Shown here one piece after another: positions 9,001 through 17,971 of a stretch of 50,614 bases of DNA. Below the pieces are notes generated by a model. That model saw nothing but the letters and a program-made list of their open reading frames with translations. It had not been told where the DNA came from and did not search any database. Source of the stretch: Gemmatimonadota bacterium (GTDB taxonomy: Bacteria > Latescibacterota > UBA2968 > UBA8231). The translations under genes and the position numbers were made by a program. The stretch is taken from contig PATE01000139.1 in assembly GCA_002712305.1 (NCBI GenBank), positions 1 through 50,614 of the forward strand, in the 5' to 3' direction. Position 1 is the first letter of the stretch. Every line of letters starts with the position of its first letter.

Positions 9001-11708
9001 GTGAAGTCCAGATCGTAGGGACTCGCCTGAAGACCCGTTCGAACGCCTGTATCAACCGTGTCCGATTGACTCGGATCGATGTGAACCACCACGGGCGAGT
9101 GAACGATCGTCACAGTGCCGGGGCTCACGGCGAAGACGGGGTCGTTGTCCCCGTCCTGGGCGACCAGATAGATGTAGTAGGAACCCGAGCGAACCTTCTC
9201 GATCGAGGCAAACAGCGATCCGGTCTGCAGGGCCGTCGGCGGATCGTCCCACGTGTAAGTCTGGTTGGTGCCCTCCGTTAGATCGTCCGTGCCACTGGCA
9301 TTCCTTGCGATCACATCGTTCTGGTCGGCGATGAGCGTCGCGAAGATCCGGATATCCTGAACGTTGCGTAGACCCGCCGATGGATACGCATAGAAGGCGG
9401 CATTGAGCGAACTCGACAGATCGTCATCGCTATCGGTGAGATCGTATCGGATGGCATAAGACATATTGACGGTGTCGCTCACACCGTCGGGATCGGCAAT
9501 TGATACGACAGGGGCGCTGTTTGCGGCGACGATGTCGATGTCAGCGCCGAGCAGGAAGTAGGCACCAGCCGCCAGAGAGACTGGTGGCGCTGTCCCCACG
9601 TGCACGCTGCGTTCAGCGGCGGAACTGCTTGTGATCAGCTGGAGATTTGTGGAGGAGTCACTGCCGAGAACGTTGAGCTTGACCAACAGTCCAACCTTGT
9701 CTCCCGCATCTCCCCATTCCCGTGAATCCCCCGCACTGTCGTCCATGAGCCCCTCGAAGCGCTTCTGTGTGTCCTGCAGGTACGTTCCAACTCGTTCCCA
9801 ACTTCCAGCCAAGAACCCGTCGCCGACGATCCCCCTTGCTCCCAGACCGGAACCGTCGGTGGGATCTGCGGCATGCACCCAGACAGGTCGATCGGCTCGC
9901 TCGCTGACGGGCGTGAGCGGATTCACCGGCGTATACGAGAGGGTGTATTCGTAGGCACCCACGGGAACCGACTCATCTTCGACGGTGATGTCGCGACCGA
10001 GAATCTTGAAGTAGGGATGGTGGTTCACATCGCTGACCGAGTTGATGCCATACCCCTCACCTGTTCCCCCGATGAAAGCGAGATAGAGGTGGTCGGCGCC
10101 GGGATGATGGGTCAGCGCAGGAGAACCGAGATACGTGTCCGTGTTGGCGATGCCGTCGTCGGTCCCTGCCCCATCACTGTCGTCATCGGCCACAACCTCT
10201 GGCAAGGTCCAGCTTGAGCCATTGTACGTGGCGTAGTAGATATCGTGTTCGTCAGCTGTCTTACCTGAGAATCCGGCACTGAAAGCGATGTGCAGATCAC
10301 CGCGCACGTCCTCTACGACATCATCCACGAAGGCGGCGACTCGCTCCGTGTGAGACCAGTTGAGTTCGGGTCCATACTTTCCGAGTCCGTCAGCGAACAG
10401 CGCGCTACTCCACACCGTGGAGGCAACACCCCAGGTCGCGCCTGCTCCGGTGGATCCGTCGTCGACGTATTGATTAAAATAGATGCCCTCCGTCGGCGTG
10501 TTGTCACCGAACTTGAAAACAGAGAACACACGGTCCGGCACAGGTTGTCGATCGACGACGATTGTGGGGAAGTAATAATTTGCGTTCACGTCGAGAGCGG
10601 CGTTGCCAGAAACCTCGTCGACGAAGGCACCAACCGTGGCGCCATCCACATTCTGATTCCAACCGGTGGCGCCGACGGTAGACCACAAATCATCCGTGGA
10701 GAGCCGCTTGTGTTCGATTCGGTTATCGGCATCGGAGAAATACACGGCGTGTAGCGCGTCGCCATCTCCGAGGGCAAGGTCGACGCCGTTGTGCCGCTTT
10801 GCATCAGCCGTAATGCGAACGCCACCGGCACTGCCCGCCGTTCCGAGGGATCCAAAGGTTTCCATCGTGAACGTCGGCGTACTGCGGTTGACCTTGGCCA
10901 GCATGATGTCCCCAGTACCAGAGGTCCCCCGCTCATAGGCGATGAAGATCTCATCCCGGTCGTCGATGATCATGCGTGGGAAGGCACTCTTGGCGCCCTC
11001 GGTTCCGACGACACTCACATCGTTGACCGCCAGCGGCGTCTTCCAGCTGTCGCCTCCGTCGCTGGAATAGCCGAAGTAGACGTTGCGATTCGCACTGTGA
11101 TCAGCCGTTGTCACAAAGGCATACGCCACACGCGGATTGCCGCCGCTGTCGACTTCCAGGTCGAGGGTTGAAAGGGAGCTGCCCGAGCCAGCTGTGCTCA
11201 GGACGAAATAGCTGCGTCCACCTGAGACACTCACGGGAGTGGTGAAGGTCGCCCCATTGTCCTCACTGCGGGCATAGAGCACTTCGTACACCGGTGTAGA
11301 CCCGCCGGTAAAGACGGTCCCTCTCGTCGCTGTGGACGCTTCTATCCAGGCCATGTGTATGGCGTTGATGGCGCTGAAGGACTGAGTTACGCCTGCCAAG
11401 GGGATGTTGGCCTGCGTGCCGAAGGGGGCGACGTCGACCATGGCGATGTCGACCCAGGACCCATCGGTGTCGGTTGAGCTGATCTGCTCGGCGCGTTCGA
11501 GGCTGTGGAAGTTCCCGATCAGGGGATACTCGTCGGTGACAGCCTGATTCAGATCAACCCGAATCTCGACAGTACTCCCGGTGATGAAATCCTGCTTTGT
11601 CGTGCTATCCTGAGAAACGAAACCGACGGGTGTCTTGTTTTCGAACGTCGGATCCGCGGCCCAACAGGTGCCGGCCAGCAGAAGAAAAAGGAGGATATTG
11701 CGACGCAT
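6075..11708 (-). CDS. giant secreted protein: propeller, Ig-like, cohesin-dockerin-cohesin, sorting domain
   Basis: This 1877-residue protein starts with a clear signal peptide (MRRNILLFLLLAGTCWA). Residues about 70-520 contain Asp-box-like sequences (ARSEDNGATF, YSSDGGDSW) suggesting a beta-propeller. Four beta-sandwich modules follow (about 590-1280), each ending in a 'G-x-Y-x-x-Y/A' strand. Next come a cohesin-like module (about 1285-1400), a regulatory-like beta sandwich (about 1430-1540), a dockerin-like Ca-binding pair (GDVTGDNEIDEDD and SDINNDGRVGVEDL, about 1563-1608), a second cohesin-like module (about 1638-1756) and a FlgD/T9SS-like C-terminal sorting domain starting GSNYPNPFNPTT (about 1781). 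It lies 6 nt after its paralogue's stop, so they form an operon. It is probably surface-exposed or exported. Ligand unknown; module assignments are by eye. Confidence 0.85.
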   Translation of the reverse strand: MRRNILLFLLLAGTCWAADPTFENKTPVGFVSQDSTTKQDFITGSTVEIRVDLNQAVTDEYPLIGNFHSLERAEQISSTDTDGSWVDIAMVDVAPFGTQANIPLAGVTQSFSAINAIHMAWIEASTATRGTVFTGGSTPVYEVLYARSEDNGATFTTPVSVSGGRSYFVLSTAGSGSSLSTLDLEVDSGGNPRVAYAFVTTADHSANRNVYFGYSSDGGDSWKTPLAVNDVSVVGTEGAKSAFPRMIIDDRDEIFIAYERGTSGTGDIMLAKVNRSTPTFTMETFGSLGTAGSAGGVRITADAKRHNGVDLALGDGDALHAVYFSDADNRIEHKRLSTDDLWSTVGATGWNQNVDGATVGAFVDEVSGNAALDVNANYYFPTIVVDRQPVPDRVFSVFKFGDNTPTEGIYFNQYVDDGSTGAGATWGVASTVWSSALFADGLGKYGPELNWSHTERVAAFVDDVVEDVRGDLHIAFSAGFSGKTADEHDIYYATYNGSSWTLPEVVADDDSDGAGTDDGIANTDTYLGSPALTHHPGADHLYLAFIGGTGEGYGINSVSDVNHHPYFKILGRDITVEDESVPVGAYEYTLSYTPVNPLTPVSERADRPVWVHAADPTDGSGLGARGIVGDGFLAGSWERVGTYLQDTQKRFEGLMDDSAGDSREWGDAGDKVGLLVKLNVLGSDSSTNLQLITSSSAAERSVHVGTAPPVSLAAGAYFLLGADIDIVAANSAPVVSIADPDGVSDTVNMSYAIRYDLTDSDDDLSSSLNAAFYAYPSAGLRNVQDIRIFATLIADQNDVIARNASGTDDLTEGTNQTYTWDDPPTALQTGSLFASIEKVRSGSYYIYLVAQDGDNDPVFAVSPGTVTIVHSPVVVHIDPSQSDTVDTGVRTGLQASPYDLDFTVVDNDSEARVQLFYAAVTGISSVSASGSYPIQTFVLGKSLSGVRGTQITSSTTLSGHDREYDWDIKSPLIPQGAYYLYAVASDSTSVTVGTSRNRVVVRHSPQFTFYEPSRNTQREIDSGSQPIYTLQWQKGPGDADLDDDATIAFYFTTVDPATKNYSGTDRTDLLKTGDGDGGLIIDGLSEDGEGAGDFYTWDLRNPPNEMPESGVRVWLYAVLDDGNGNERVSLGGSLVINHSPYILMKSSLPQISQGDIVRLTWDDYMVDDAAGNDDAYIRLYASRIDTYTALNTLETDLIGAGGTDNVLLVTSSDGTASGTIQNIREDSSNTFRWDTRTPTFSLAQGTYTLYAGISADATFADNTTGRVSSSVNELVVTSSQGTSPNLALSPNRLRASVGDTLTFDVLVQSSGLTAEVVSAILPISSSLFDVVNPTSPFTDAGEVFTAGTVIEDTTIGGLIRYTKQDLGGEIIGTEEEPKRLASFSVVVKSGFSGLNSLRYDTDEASLSLSGSSVPLKASNGMSTRNAQIEAVPRGRILSTVLLEGRAPPIGSGDHATLLDVHLRLPGSTVDIVDTSFRTANDDAVGTADTVEVQTTASGSLVLEEIPPGRYVLTVKDSSHLSGRTDTLTIRGGETIQLTGARLFASDLRGDPSLLLDQDGRVLLAGDVTGDNEIDEDDVNAIDAAWGSNPAVDRFQESDINNDGRVGVEDLTVTSSNISNLTGFGAPPVFRPASAATEASVTIQAPGREGTHWRAGELIDLVVAVQDARDLAGYELQVDYDPYEVTIIDGENVDVGGVFRANPDGWFSRHQLQTDQLRVAAARLGKGWAAEGSGELLRLRVELHEDGFPSSLRISGGRLMAADYSSNSIEMVGEPRSLAAPRTFSLGSNYPNPFNPTTQIHFDIPATGDFVPVAVSMNIFNALGQRIRQLLDEPLLPGFHEAVWDGRDELGRSLGTGVYFYRVRVGDDLATGKMTMVR

Positions 11709-11714
11709 GGCGAC

Positions 11715-14700
11715 CTACTTCAACAGACTCATCTTGCGCGTCTGTCGCATGGTCTCGGTCTCGAGCAGCGAGAAGTAGAGGCCTGCCGCGGCGTAATGCC
11801 CACCGTCATCTCGACCATTCCACACCAGCGTGTGAAAACCTGCGTCCATCGGTCCGGAGATCAGCGTTCGGACTCGCTGACCGAGGACATTGTAGATCTC
11901 GAGTCTCACCATCTGGTGACGGTCGAGAGCGAAGGGCAGTGTCGTGGTAGGGTTAAATGGATTCGGATAGTTGGGTCGCAGCATCGTTTGCTGCGGCAAC
12001 AGCAACTGTGAGAGCGCACTCTTCCAGGAGACCTCCTCTGGACGGTATCCTGGGTCGAGCAACAGACCGCTGCCCAGTTCAAGACCATCTGCAAGTTGAG
12101 GGCTATCCTGCTGCACCTCGAACCAGAGGCGTGCCAGGTGGCCATCCCCGCTGGCGGCCCAATCCTTGCCAACTCGGGAACCCATGACGCGCAGTCGTTC
12201 CCCGTCCAACCGGGTCTGAAGCACACTGCCGTGCGGGTTGGGGGCAAAGATGTCGCCTCGTTGTGTCCGGTCAGCCAGAGGTCTCAGGCGGGTGTCGTCA
12301 TACGCGAGATCGAACTCGAAGCCCGCCAACTGTCCCAGATCGAGGGCATGTACTTCAACCCCAAGCAGATCCCCTGTACGATAGGCTCCGTTCGGTGGGC
12401 CACCGACGACTCGTATGTCGAGTTGCGCCCGCTCGTTGCTGGGGCTTGCCAGCGTTTTGTACACGGGCGGCGCACCAAAACCCTCGCTGTTGCCGAAATT
12501 CGAGGTGGTCACCGTCAGGTCGGACGCACCGACGATGTCGTCGTTGTTGATATCCGCCTGATGGAAGCTCGGCAGCGCCTTATTCGTACCCCAGGCTGCG
12601 ATGATGAGATTCACATCATCTTCGTTGATCTCATTGTCTTCGCTCACGTCTCCGGCGATCATCTGCGATCCGGTAGAAGGCAGGATCGAGGTTGGATCGC
12701 CACGCAGATCAGACCCGAAGAAACCGAGCACTTCCAGGGCAGCGGAAATGGAGTTGACCACATCGATGGTCTCGCCGTTGCGGATGACGATCGTATCGGT
12801 GCGGCCACTGATGTGACTCGTGTCCTTCACCGTCAACACGTAGCGCCCGGCTGGTACGCTGACCAGCGTCAGTTCCCCCGCCGCATTGGTGGCCACCTCG
12901 ACCGTATCGGTCGTGCTCAGGTTCGCATCGTTGGCGGCGATGAAAATTGCGTCGTCGATGTCGATCGTGCTGCCTGGGGCGCGTAGATGAATATCCAGAA
13001 GCGTCGAGTGGTTCCCTGACCCGAGGGGGGCAGTATGGCCTTCCAGTTTGACAGTGGCCGTGATCGAACCACGAGGCTGCCTCTTCAGATCAGCGTCTGT
13101 AAGACTGAGTCCATCGTTGAAATCCAAGGGCTGGCTTTGACCCACCAGACCAAACACAGTGCCTGCGTCGCTCCTCGAGAATGCGACGGCAGGTGATCCG
13201 GTCAGCGTCGTGCGAGCGATGAGTTGCACCCGTGCCAGAGCCGTCGGCTCGGTCGTAGACCCTACGAGTTGCCCCGTGAACGACGATTTCGTGAATCGCA
13301 GTTGGTTGCCCACGACCTGATTCTCGATGGGTGTCGCTCCCGTGAAGACGTTGTCGAGATCGACGAAGGGCACCACACCTGGATTGCCTTGATCAATGAC
13401 GGTGAAGTCACTGCTGTTCAGGTCGATGACGATCTGCACAAGATTCAGATTGCTCGGATGCTGAATCATGACATCGAGGGTCAGCGTATCACCGATGGCG
13501 ACGGTCGCGTCTGTCGGACTCAGACCCACATTCGGCGTCGTCGCCGTACCGCCGATGGTCAGTGCTGATGACGAACCATCGAAGGTGGTCGCCGCGTTAT
13601 TGCTGAAAGTGCTGTCGGGGCTGATCGCCGCATAGATCAGATATGTACCCGCGGGCCCAAACAAACGAGTGTTCCAGTCAAAGAAATTGTTGTCCGATTC
13701 TCGCACCTCCACATGGCCCGCAAGGGTTCCGTTCGTGCTGTTCACGAGGAAGGTCTGTGCGTTGGCGACATCGTTTTCCAGGGCGCCCACGGTGGCGTGG
13801 AAGCCAGCGGCCCGTGTCGTGGCATAGAGACGCACATAGGCATCATCAGTGCTGGATCCGTCGTCGACGAGATAGTCATCCCAACGAATGCGCAGCACGT
13901 CGTTCTTCTGGAAATCCGAGTTCAGATCATTGAGATCTGAGGTCAGGAGCGTGACACTCGGGTCGTGCGTAACGGTGATCGAGCCACCGAGTATGGCATT
14001 CTCGTTTCCTCGATCATCGCTGATGATCGCGTAGATCCAGACCTGACGATCGCTCCGTGGCACGTCGTTCGGTGGCGTGCGGAAGTCCCACACATACATA
14101 TCACCTGCGCCGGTGTCGTCATCCTCTTTGATACCGGAGTCGATGAGTCGCGTATCGGCGTCTGCACGCAGGGAGTCGGGATATCCTTCGTAGTTGACGG
14201 AGACGGGGCTGTCGGTGGTGAAGTAGAAATCGATCGTGGCATTGTCATCGAAGTCCTGGTCACCGGGGCCCTTTTGCCACTGCAGGGTGTAGACCGGTTG
14301 TGACCTGGAGTTCAGAGACCGATGCGTGTCTTTGGGTGGCTCGTAGAACGTCAGTGTCGGGGAGTGTTTGACGACGAGTTGACCGTCCCCCTGACCGATG
14401 GTGACAAAACCGCCATCGCTTGCCACAGCATAGAGATAGAACTGGCCCTCGGGGACGATACTGGAGTCGGGATCGACAAAGATCGAGTCGGTTACATCCC
14501 AGGAGAACTCGACGTCCGCGCTGGTGAGCGTATCTGACTTCTCAATAAATGTTGCCCGCGTACCCCTGAGACTCTTGCCCACCACGAAGGACTGGTTCGG
14601 ATAGGTCCCGCTTGCCGAGACCGACGTCAGTCCGCTGATGGCGGAATAGAAGAGCGCGACCTGGTTGCTGCCTTGATTGTCGAAGTCACGGACGAAGAAG

Positions 14701-17438
14701 TCGAGGTCGTATGGATTCGCCTTTGCCCCTGTGCGCACGCCTGTGTCGACGGTATCGATACCAATAGGATCGACGAACTCGACGATCGGTTTGTGTCGAA
14801 TCGTCAGCGCGCCGGGGCTGACAGCAAAGGCGGGCGGGTTCTTTCCGTCGTCGGCGACCAGATAGATGAAGTAATTGCCATCGGGGACCTGCTTCATCGA
14901 TGCGAAGAGTAGATTCTTCAGCGCATTCGGTGGGTCATCCCACGTGTAGGACCCCGTTTTGCCTTCGAGAAAGTCACCGGTACCCGACGCATTGAAAGCA
15001 GGGTCATCGTTCTCGTTGGCAATGAGCGTGCCGAAGATGCGGATATCCTGCACCGTGTTCAGCCCGCCACTGTCGGCGAAGTAGAGGGCCGCCGCCAGTC
15101 CTGCTGAGAAATCGTCGTCTACATCTGTGAGTTCATAGCGGATCGTGTACGACGTGTTGGCAGAGTCGAGACTGCCATCGGGCTGAGAGATGGATACCGT
15201 AGGTACGCGATTGGCATCGATGATGTCGATCTTTGCGCCAAGCAGAAAGAAATCTCCGATGGCCAGTGACACAGGCGGAGCCGTAGCGACGCGGACCGTG
15301 CGTGCCCCATGCCCGGTACCTGCATCTGAAGCTGTTGACGCCGTGATCAGCTGAAGATTCGTCGACGAATCGGAACCAAGCACATTGAGCTTGACGAGCA
15401 GGCCGATCTTGTCGTTGTCGTCTCCCCACTCGTGATCGGAGGTGGCATCTTCGTTCACAAGGCCCTCGAAGAACTTGTCGTTGTCCCGCAGGCTCGTTCC
15501 GACTCTTTCCCAGTCACCGGCGAGAAAACCATCTCTCTGCCGGCCTTTAGCGCCGAGCCCGGAGCCATCAGAGTTATCCGCGACGTGGACGTAGACGGCA
15601 TTGTCCTCGATGTCCGTCGTGGCGTCGTGAGCAAGAATGGGCGTGTACGTCAGATCGTATTGGTAAGCGCCTACAGGAACGGACTGATCCTCTGAGGTGA
15701 CGCTGCGTCCGAGAACCTTGAAATAGGGATGCTGGTTGGCGTCGAAACTGTGGTCGACGCCGTAGCTCTCGGCGGCTCCCGCCACGAAGGCCATGTAGAC
15801 GTTGTCGTCTCCCGTGCGCTTGGCGAGAATGGGCGACTGAAGGAAGACGTCCGTTGCGGCGATTCCATCGATGGTACCCGCATCGTCGTCTGCGACGCGT
15901 TCGGGCAAGGTCCATGTATTGCCGTTGAAGTATCCATAGTAGATGTCCTGCTCACCGGCGGCGGCGGCGGCCGTGTTCGAGTAGCCGGCGCTGAAGGCGA
16001 TGTGCACTTCTCCCAGGTCGGTACGCCGGTCGTCGAGAACGGCCGAAACCCGATCTACAAGTTCCCAGTCGAGCTCGATGTTTGTCTGCAGATTTCCACT
16101 CTGAAACAGTGGTGTTGCCGCCGTGCTCCAGACCGGGGTTGCCTGCGCAAGAATCCAGCCACCACTGCCGCCCTTGGCATGATCGTAGTCGTAGGAGTTG
16201 TAGGCCACCGTCTCGAAATGGGCGTCGCCGTACTTGCAGAAGGCGTAAATCCGATCCGGCGTGGAGATGGTGTCCACGAGTGCCGTAGGAAACAGGTAGG
16301 TCGCATTCACATTGAGTGATGCGTTCGCAGCAGCCGACGGGTTGAACAGACCTACTGCGGCACCAGCGACATTCTGGTCCCAGCCAAAAGCGGATACGTC
16401 GTTCCAATCGTCAGCCAGCAGCGTCTTGTGCTGAATCTGACTTGAAGCGGGTACGACATTGTCGTCGAAGTACAGAACGTGGAGCACATCCCCCGTCCCG
16501 ACGGCCAGGTCGGGGCCGGTTTGCCGTCCCGTATCGGTCGTCAGACGGACACCGCCGGTTGATCCGGCCGTTCCGAGGCTGCCGATGGACTCCATCGTGA
16601 ATGGACTCGTACCGCGATCGACCCGGGCGAGCATGATGTCGTCGCGGGGAGTAGCGACGCCGCGGACGTAGCTGATATAGATATTGTCGCGCTCGTCGAT
16701 CGCCATCTGTGGAAATGCCACAGACCGTCCCTCTGTATTCCCCACCGTCAGGGTGTCATTTACGAGGAGGGCCTGATCGGAGGGCAGCCAGCTGGCGCCA
16801 CCATTCTGTGAGTAGTTGAGGTAGACGTTGTCGGGCCGTTTGTTGAACTCCACCGTCCGACCGTCGGGCGATGAATCAAAGGCATATACGACTCGCGGGT
16901 TGCCGCGACTATCGATCTCAAGGTCCAGGGTCGAGAACGAGGTACTCCCCCCGCCGGCTGTGATCAGATCGAATCGGAGGGATCCACTAATGCTGACGGG
17001 AGTACTGAAACTGAGGCCATTGTCATTGCTGCGAGCATAGTTGACGAAGTAGACGGGGGTGGAAACGGTTCCCTCAACGACGGAATGGATCCACGCCATG
17101 TGCACGATTCCGCCATCACCGACGGCCATATCGGCCCGCAGGCCATCGATGTCCTCGGTGCTGACCGCTGTGGCTCGCTCGAGATTGTGGAAGTGTCCAA
17201 TGACGGGATAGGTCGGCGTTGCGGCCTGATTGAGATCGACGCGAACGGTGACCTCAGTGCCCTCGACAAAATCTGTGTTCGATGTGGAATCGGTGGCCGA
17301 GAATCCCGTAGGCGTCCGATTCTCGAAGATGGGCTGCGCAGCTTCGGCCAGGCCGAGACCCGTCAGAGAGACGCACACACTGAGCCAGGCCGCACCGCGT
17401 CTGACGCGGCGGCGTAGCCGTCGTTCGGTTCCTGTCAT
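11715..17438 (-). CDS. giant secreted paralogue with cohesin-dockerin-cohesin core
   Basis: The 1907-residue product matches its downstream neighbour along its whole length, for example FENRTPTGF, GLLVKLNVLGSDSSTNLQL and YTLQWQKGPGD. The order is signal peptide with arginine-rich n-region, beta-propeller with Asp-box-like repeats, Ig-like modules, cohesin-like module, beta-sandwich, dockerin-like pair (AGDVSEDNEINEDD, ADINNDDIVGASDL), second cohesin-like module and an NYPNPFNPTT sorting domain ending in KMSLLK. ATG 17438 matches the paralogue's start. An in-frame ATG at 17507 has a much better GGGAGG site 11 bases upstream and would add 23 residues before the signal peptide. A 10-bp palindrome (17443-17463) lies just upstream of ATG 17438. 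It is divergent from the gene at 17972. Likely a cell-surface or exported scaffold; function unproven. Confidence 0.85.
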   Translation of the reverse strand: MTGTERRLRRRVRRGAAWLSVCVSLTGLGLAEAAQPIFENRTPTGFSATDSTSNTDFVEGTEVTVRVDLNQAATPTYPVIGHFHNLERATAVSTEDIDGLRADMAVGDGGIVHMAWIHSVVEGTVSTPVYFVNYARSNDNGLSFSTPVSISGSLRFDLITAGGGSTSFSTLDLEIDSRGNPRVVYAFDSSPDGRTVEFNKRPDNVYLNYSQNGGASWLPSDQALLVNDTLTVGNTEGRSVAFPQMAIDERDNIYISYVRGVATPRDDIMLARVDRGTSPFTMESIGSLGTAGSTGGVRLTTDTGRQTGPDLAVGTGDVLHVLYFDDNVVPASSQIQHKTLLADDWNDVSAFGWDQNVAGAAVGLFNPSAAANASLNVNATYLFPTALVDTISTPDRIYAFCKYGDAHFETVAYNSYDYDHAKGGSGGWILAQATPVWSTAATPLFQSGNLQTNIELDWELVDRVSAVLDDRRTDLGEVHIAFSAGYSNTAAAAAGEQDIYYGYFNGNTWTLPERVADDDAGTIDGIAATDVFLQSPILAKRTGDDNVYMAFVAGAAESYGVDHSFDANQHPYFKVLGRSVTSEDQSVPVGAYQYDLTYTPILAHDATTDIEDNAVYVHVADNSDGSGLGAKGRQRDGFLAGDWERVGTSLRDNDKFFEGLVNEDATSDHEWGDDNDKIGLLVKLNVLGSDSSTNLQLITASTASDAGTGHGARTVRVATAPPVSLAIGDFFLLGAKIDIIDANRVPTVSISQPDGSLDSANTSYTIRYELTDVDDDFSAGLAAALYFADSGGLNTVQDIRIFGTLIANENDDPAFNASGTGDFLEGKTGSYTWDDPPNALKNLLFASMKQVPDGNYFIYLVADDGKNPPAFAVSPGALTIRHKPIVEFVDPIGIDTVDTGVRTGAKANPYDLDFFVRDFDNQGSNQVALFYSAISGLTSVSASGTYPNQSFVVGKSLRGTRATFIEKSDTLTSADVEFSWDVTDSIFVDPDSSIVPEGQFYLYAVASDGGFVTIGQGDGQLVVKHSPTLTFYEPPKDTHRSLNSRSQPVYTLQWQKGPGDQDFDDNATIDFYFTTDSPVSVNYEGYPDSLRADADTRLIDSGIKEDDDTGAGDMYVWDFRTPPNDVPRSDRQVWIYAIISDDRGNENAILGGSITVTHDPSVTLLTSDLNDLNSDFQKNDVLRIRWDDYLVDDGSSTDDAYVRLYATTRAAGFHATVGALENDVANAQTFLVNSTNGTLAGHVEVRESDNNFFDWNTRLFGPAGTYLIYAAISPDSTFSNNAATTFDGSSSALTIGGTATTPNVGLSPTDATVAIGDTLTLDVMIQHPSNLNLVQIVIDLNSSDFTVIDQGNPGVVPFVDLDNVFTGATPIENQVVGNQLRFTKSSFTGQLVGSTTEPTALARVQLIARTTLTGSPAVAFSRSDAGTVFGLVGQSQPLDFNDGLSLTDADLKRQPRGSITATVKLEGHTAPLGSGNHSTLLDIHLRAPGSTIDIDDAIFIAANDANLSTTDTVEVATNAAGELTLVSVPAGRYVLTVKDTSHISGRTDTIVIRNGETIDVVNSISAALEVLGFFGSDLRGDPTSILPSTGSQMIAGDVSEDNEINEDDVNLIIAAWGTNKALPSFHQADINNDDIVGASDLTVTTSNFGNSEGFGAPPVYKTLASPSNERAQLDIRVVGGPPNGAYRTGDLLGVEVHALDLGQLAGFEFDLAYDDTRLRPLADRTQRGDIFAPNPHGSVLQTRLDGERLRVMGSRVGKDWAASGDGHLARLWFEVQQDSPQLADGLELGSGLLLDPGYRPEEVSWKSALSQLLLPQQTMLRPNYPNPFNPTTTLPFALDRHQMVRLEIYNVLGQRVRTLISGPMDAGFHTLVWNGRDDGGHYAAAGLYFSLLETETMRQTRKMSLLK

Positions 17439-17971
17439 CACGGCCGACACGAGTCGTGTCGGCTGGCTGCAATCGCTCTGAGGGTTCACTGTCGCCCTCC
17501 ACTCCATCGGAAGGTGAACCTCCCTTTCGGGAGGTCGCCGTCTGTTCGAGGACGAAAGGCCTTCGATCCAGCGGCGGTGCCCCGCATCCCGCGGGGCGGC
17601 TCTGAGTGCGACGGGCGCTAACGCCCGTTCGGGAGAGGTCCCGCCTGGAACCCGGTTTCCCGCACCGCCTTCAGCAAGGCCAATGCCAGACCCGATTCTC
17701 TCTGAGAATACTCGCGTTCTGGACGCTCTGGCCCCGTGGAGGGGAAAGGATTTCCCCCTGAGTGAGAGATTTTCCTTCCCAGCGGGTGGATGGAGGTTCC
17801 TGCCAACGAGTGCTCCCACGACATGGTTGGGTGGCACGTCCTTTGCCCCGCCTCGGGTGGGAAGCCCCCAAGACAGGGATGCTTCTCTTCGCGGGAACCA
17901 GAGCGGACCCTCCAGGAAGGAAGGTCCAGGACCGGGGAGCATTCCCCGGCTCGAACCGGAGTCAATGGACT
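17439..17971. promoter_or_regulatory. 533-nt divergent spacer packed with GC-rich hairpins
   Basis: This spacer holds both promoters of the divergent surface-protein genes and an unusual density of stems. Toward the minus gene: palindrome 17443-17463 (10-bp arms, 1-nt centre), CCTCCC/GGGAGG with a GAAA tetraloop (17519-17534), GCCCCGC/GCGGGGC (17579-17597), and ACGGGCG/CGCCCGT (17611-17628). Toward the plus gene: GGGGAAA/TTTCCCC (17741-17757), GTGC...GCAC (17810-17837) and CCGGGGA/TCCCCGG (17931-17948). The GGGAGG arm is also the candidate ribosome site for ATG 17507, so the hairpin could hide it. I recognise no known riboswitch consensus. Both strands stay open here, probably only because of base composition. 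Confidence 0.5.
17443..17463. repeat. 10-bp perfect palindrome beside a start codon
   Basis: GCCGACACGA and TCGTGTCGGC flank a single G. The element lies 4 nt upstream of the candidate start codon ATG 17438 and could be an operator or an mRNA hairpin affecting initiation. If the gene starts at 17507 it falls inside the coding region instead. Confidence 0.6.

Noticed and set aside
6075-17438. Possible tandem repeat or assembly duplication of one giant gene
   Set aside because: The two genes share architecture and many motifs but differ throughout at the residue level, so they are diverged paralogues, not a collapsed or duplicated assembly.
17439-17942. N-terminal extension of the giant minus gene back to 17942
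   Set aside because: The added residues are Arg/Pro/Gly-rich, precede the signal peptide and coincide with the hairpin-rich spacer, so the open frame is a composition effect.
17870-17965. Cobalamin-riboswitch-like or tRNA T-arm-like sequence before the plus gene
   Set aside because: GGGAAG-type and CTCGAACC-type fragments occur, but the B12-box context and a cloverleaf are both missing.
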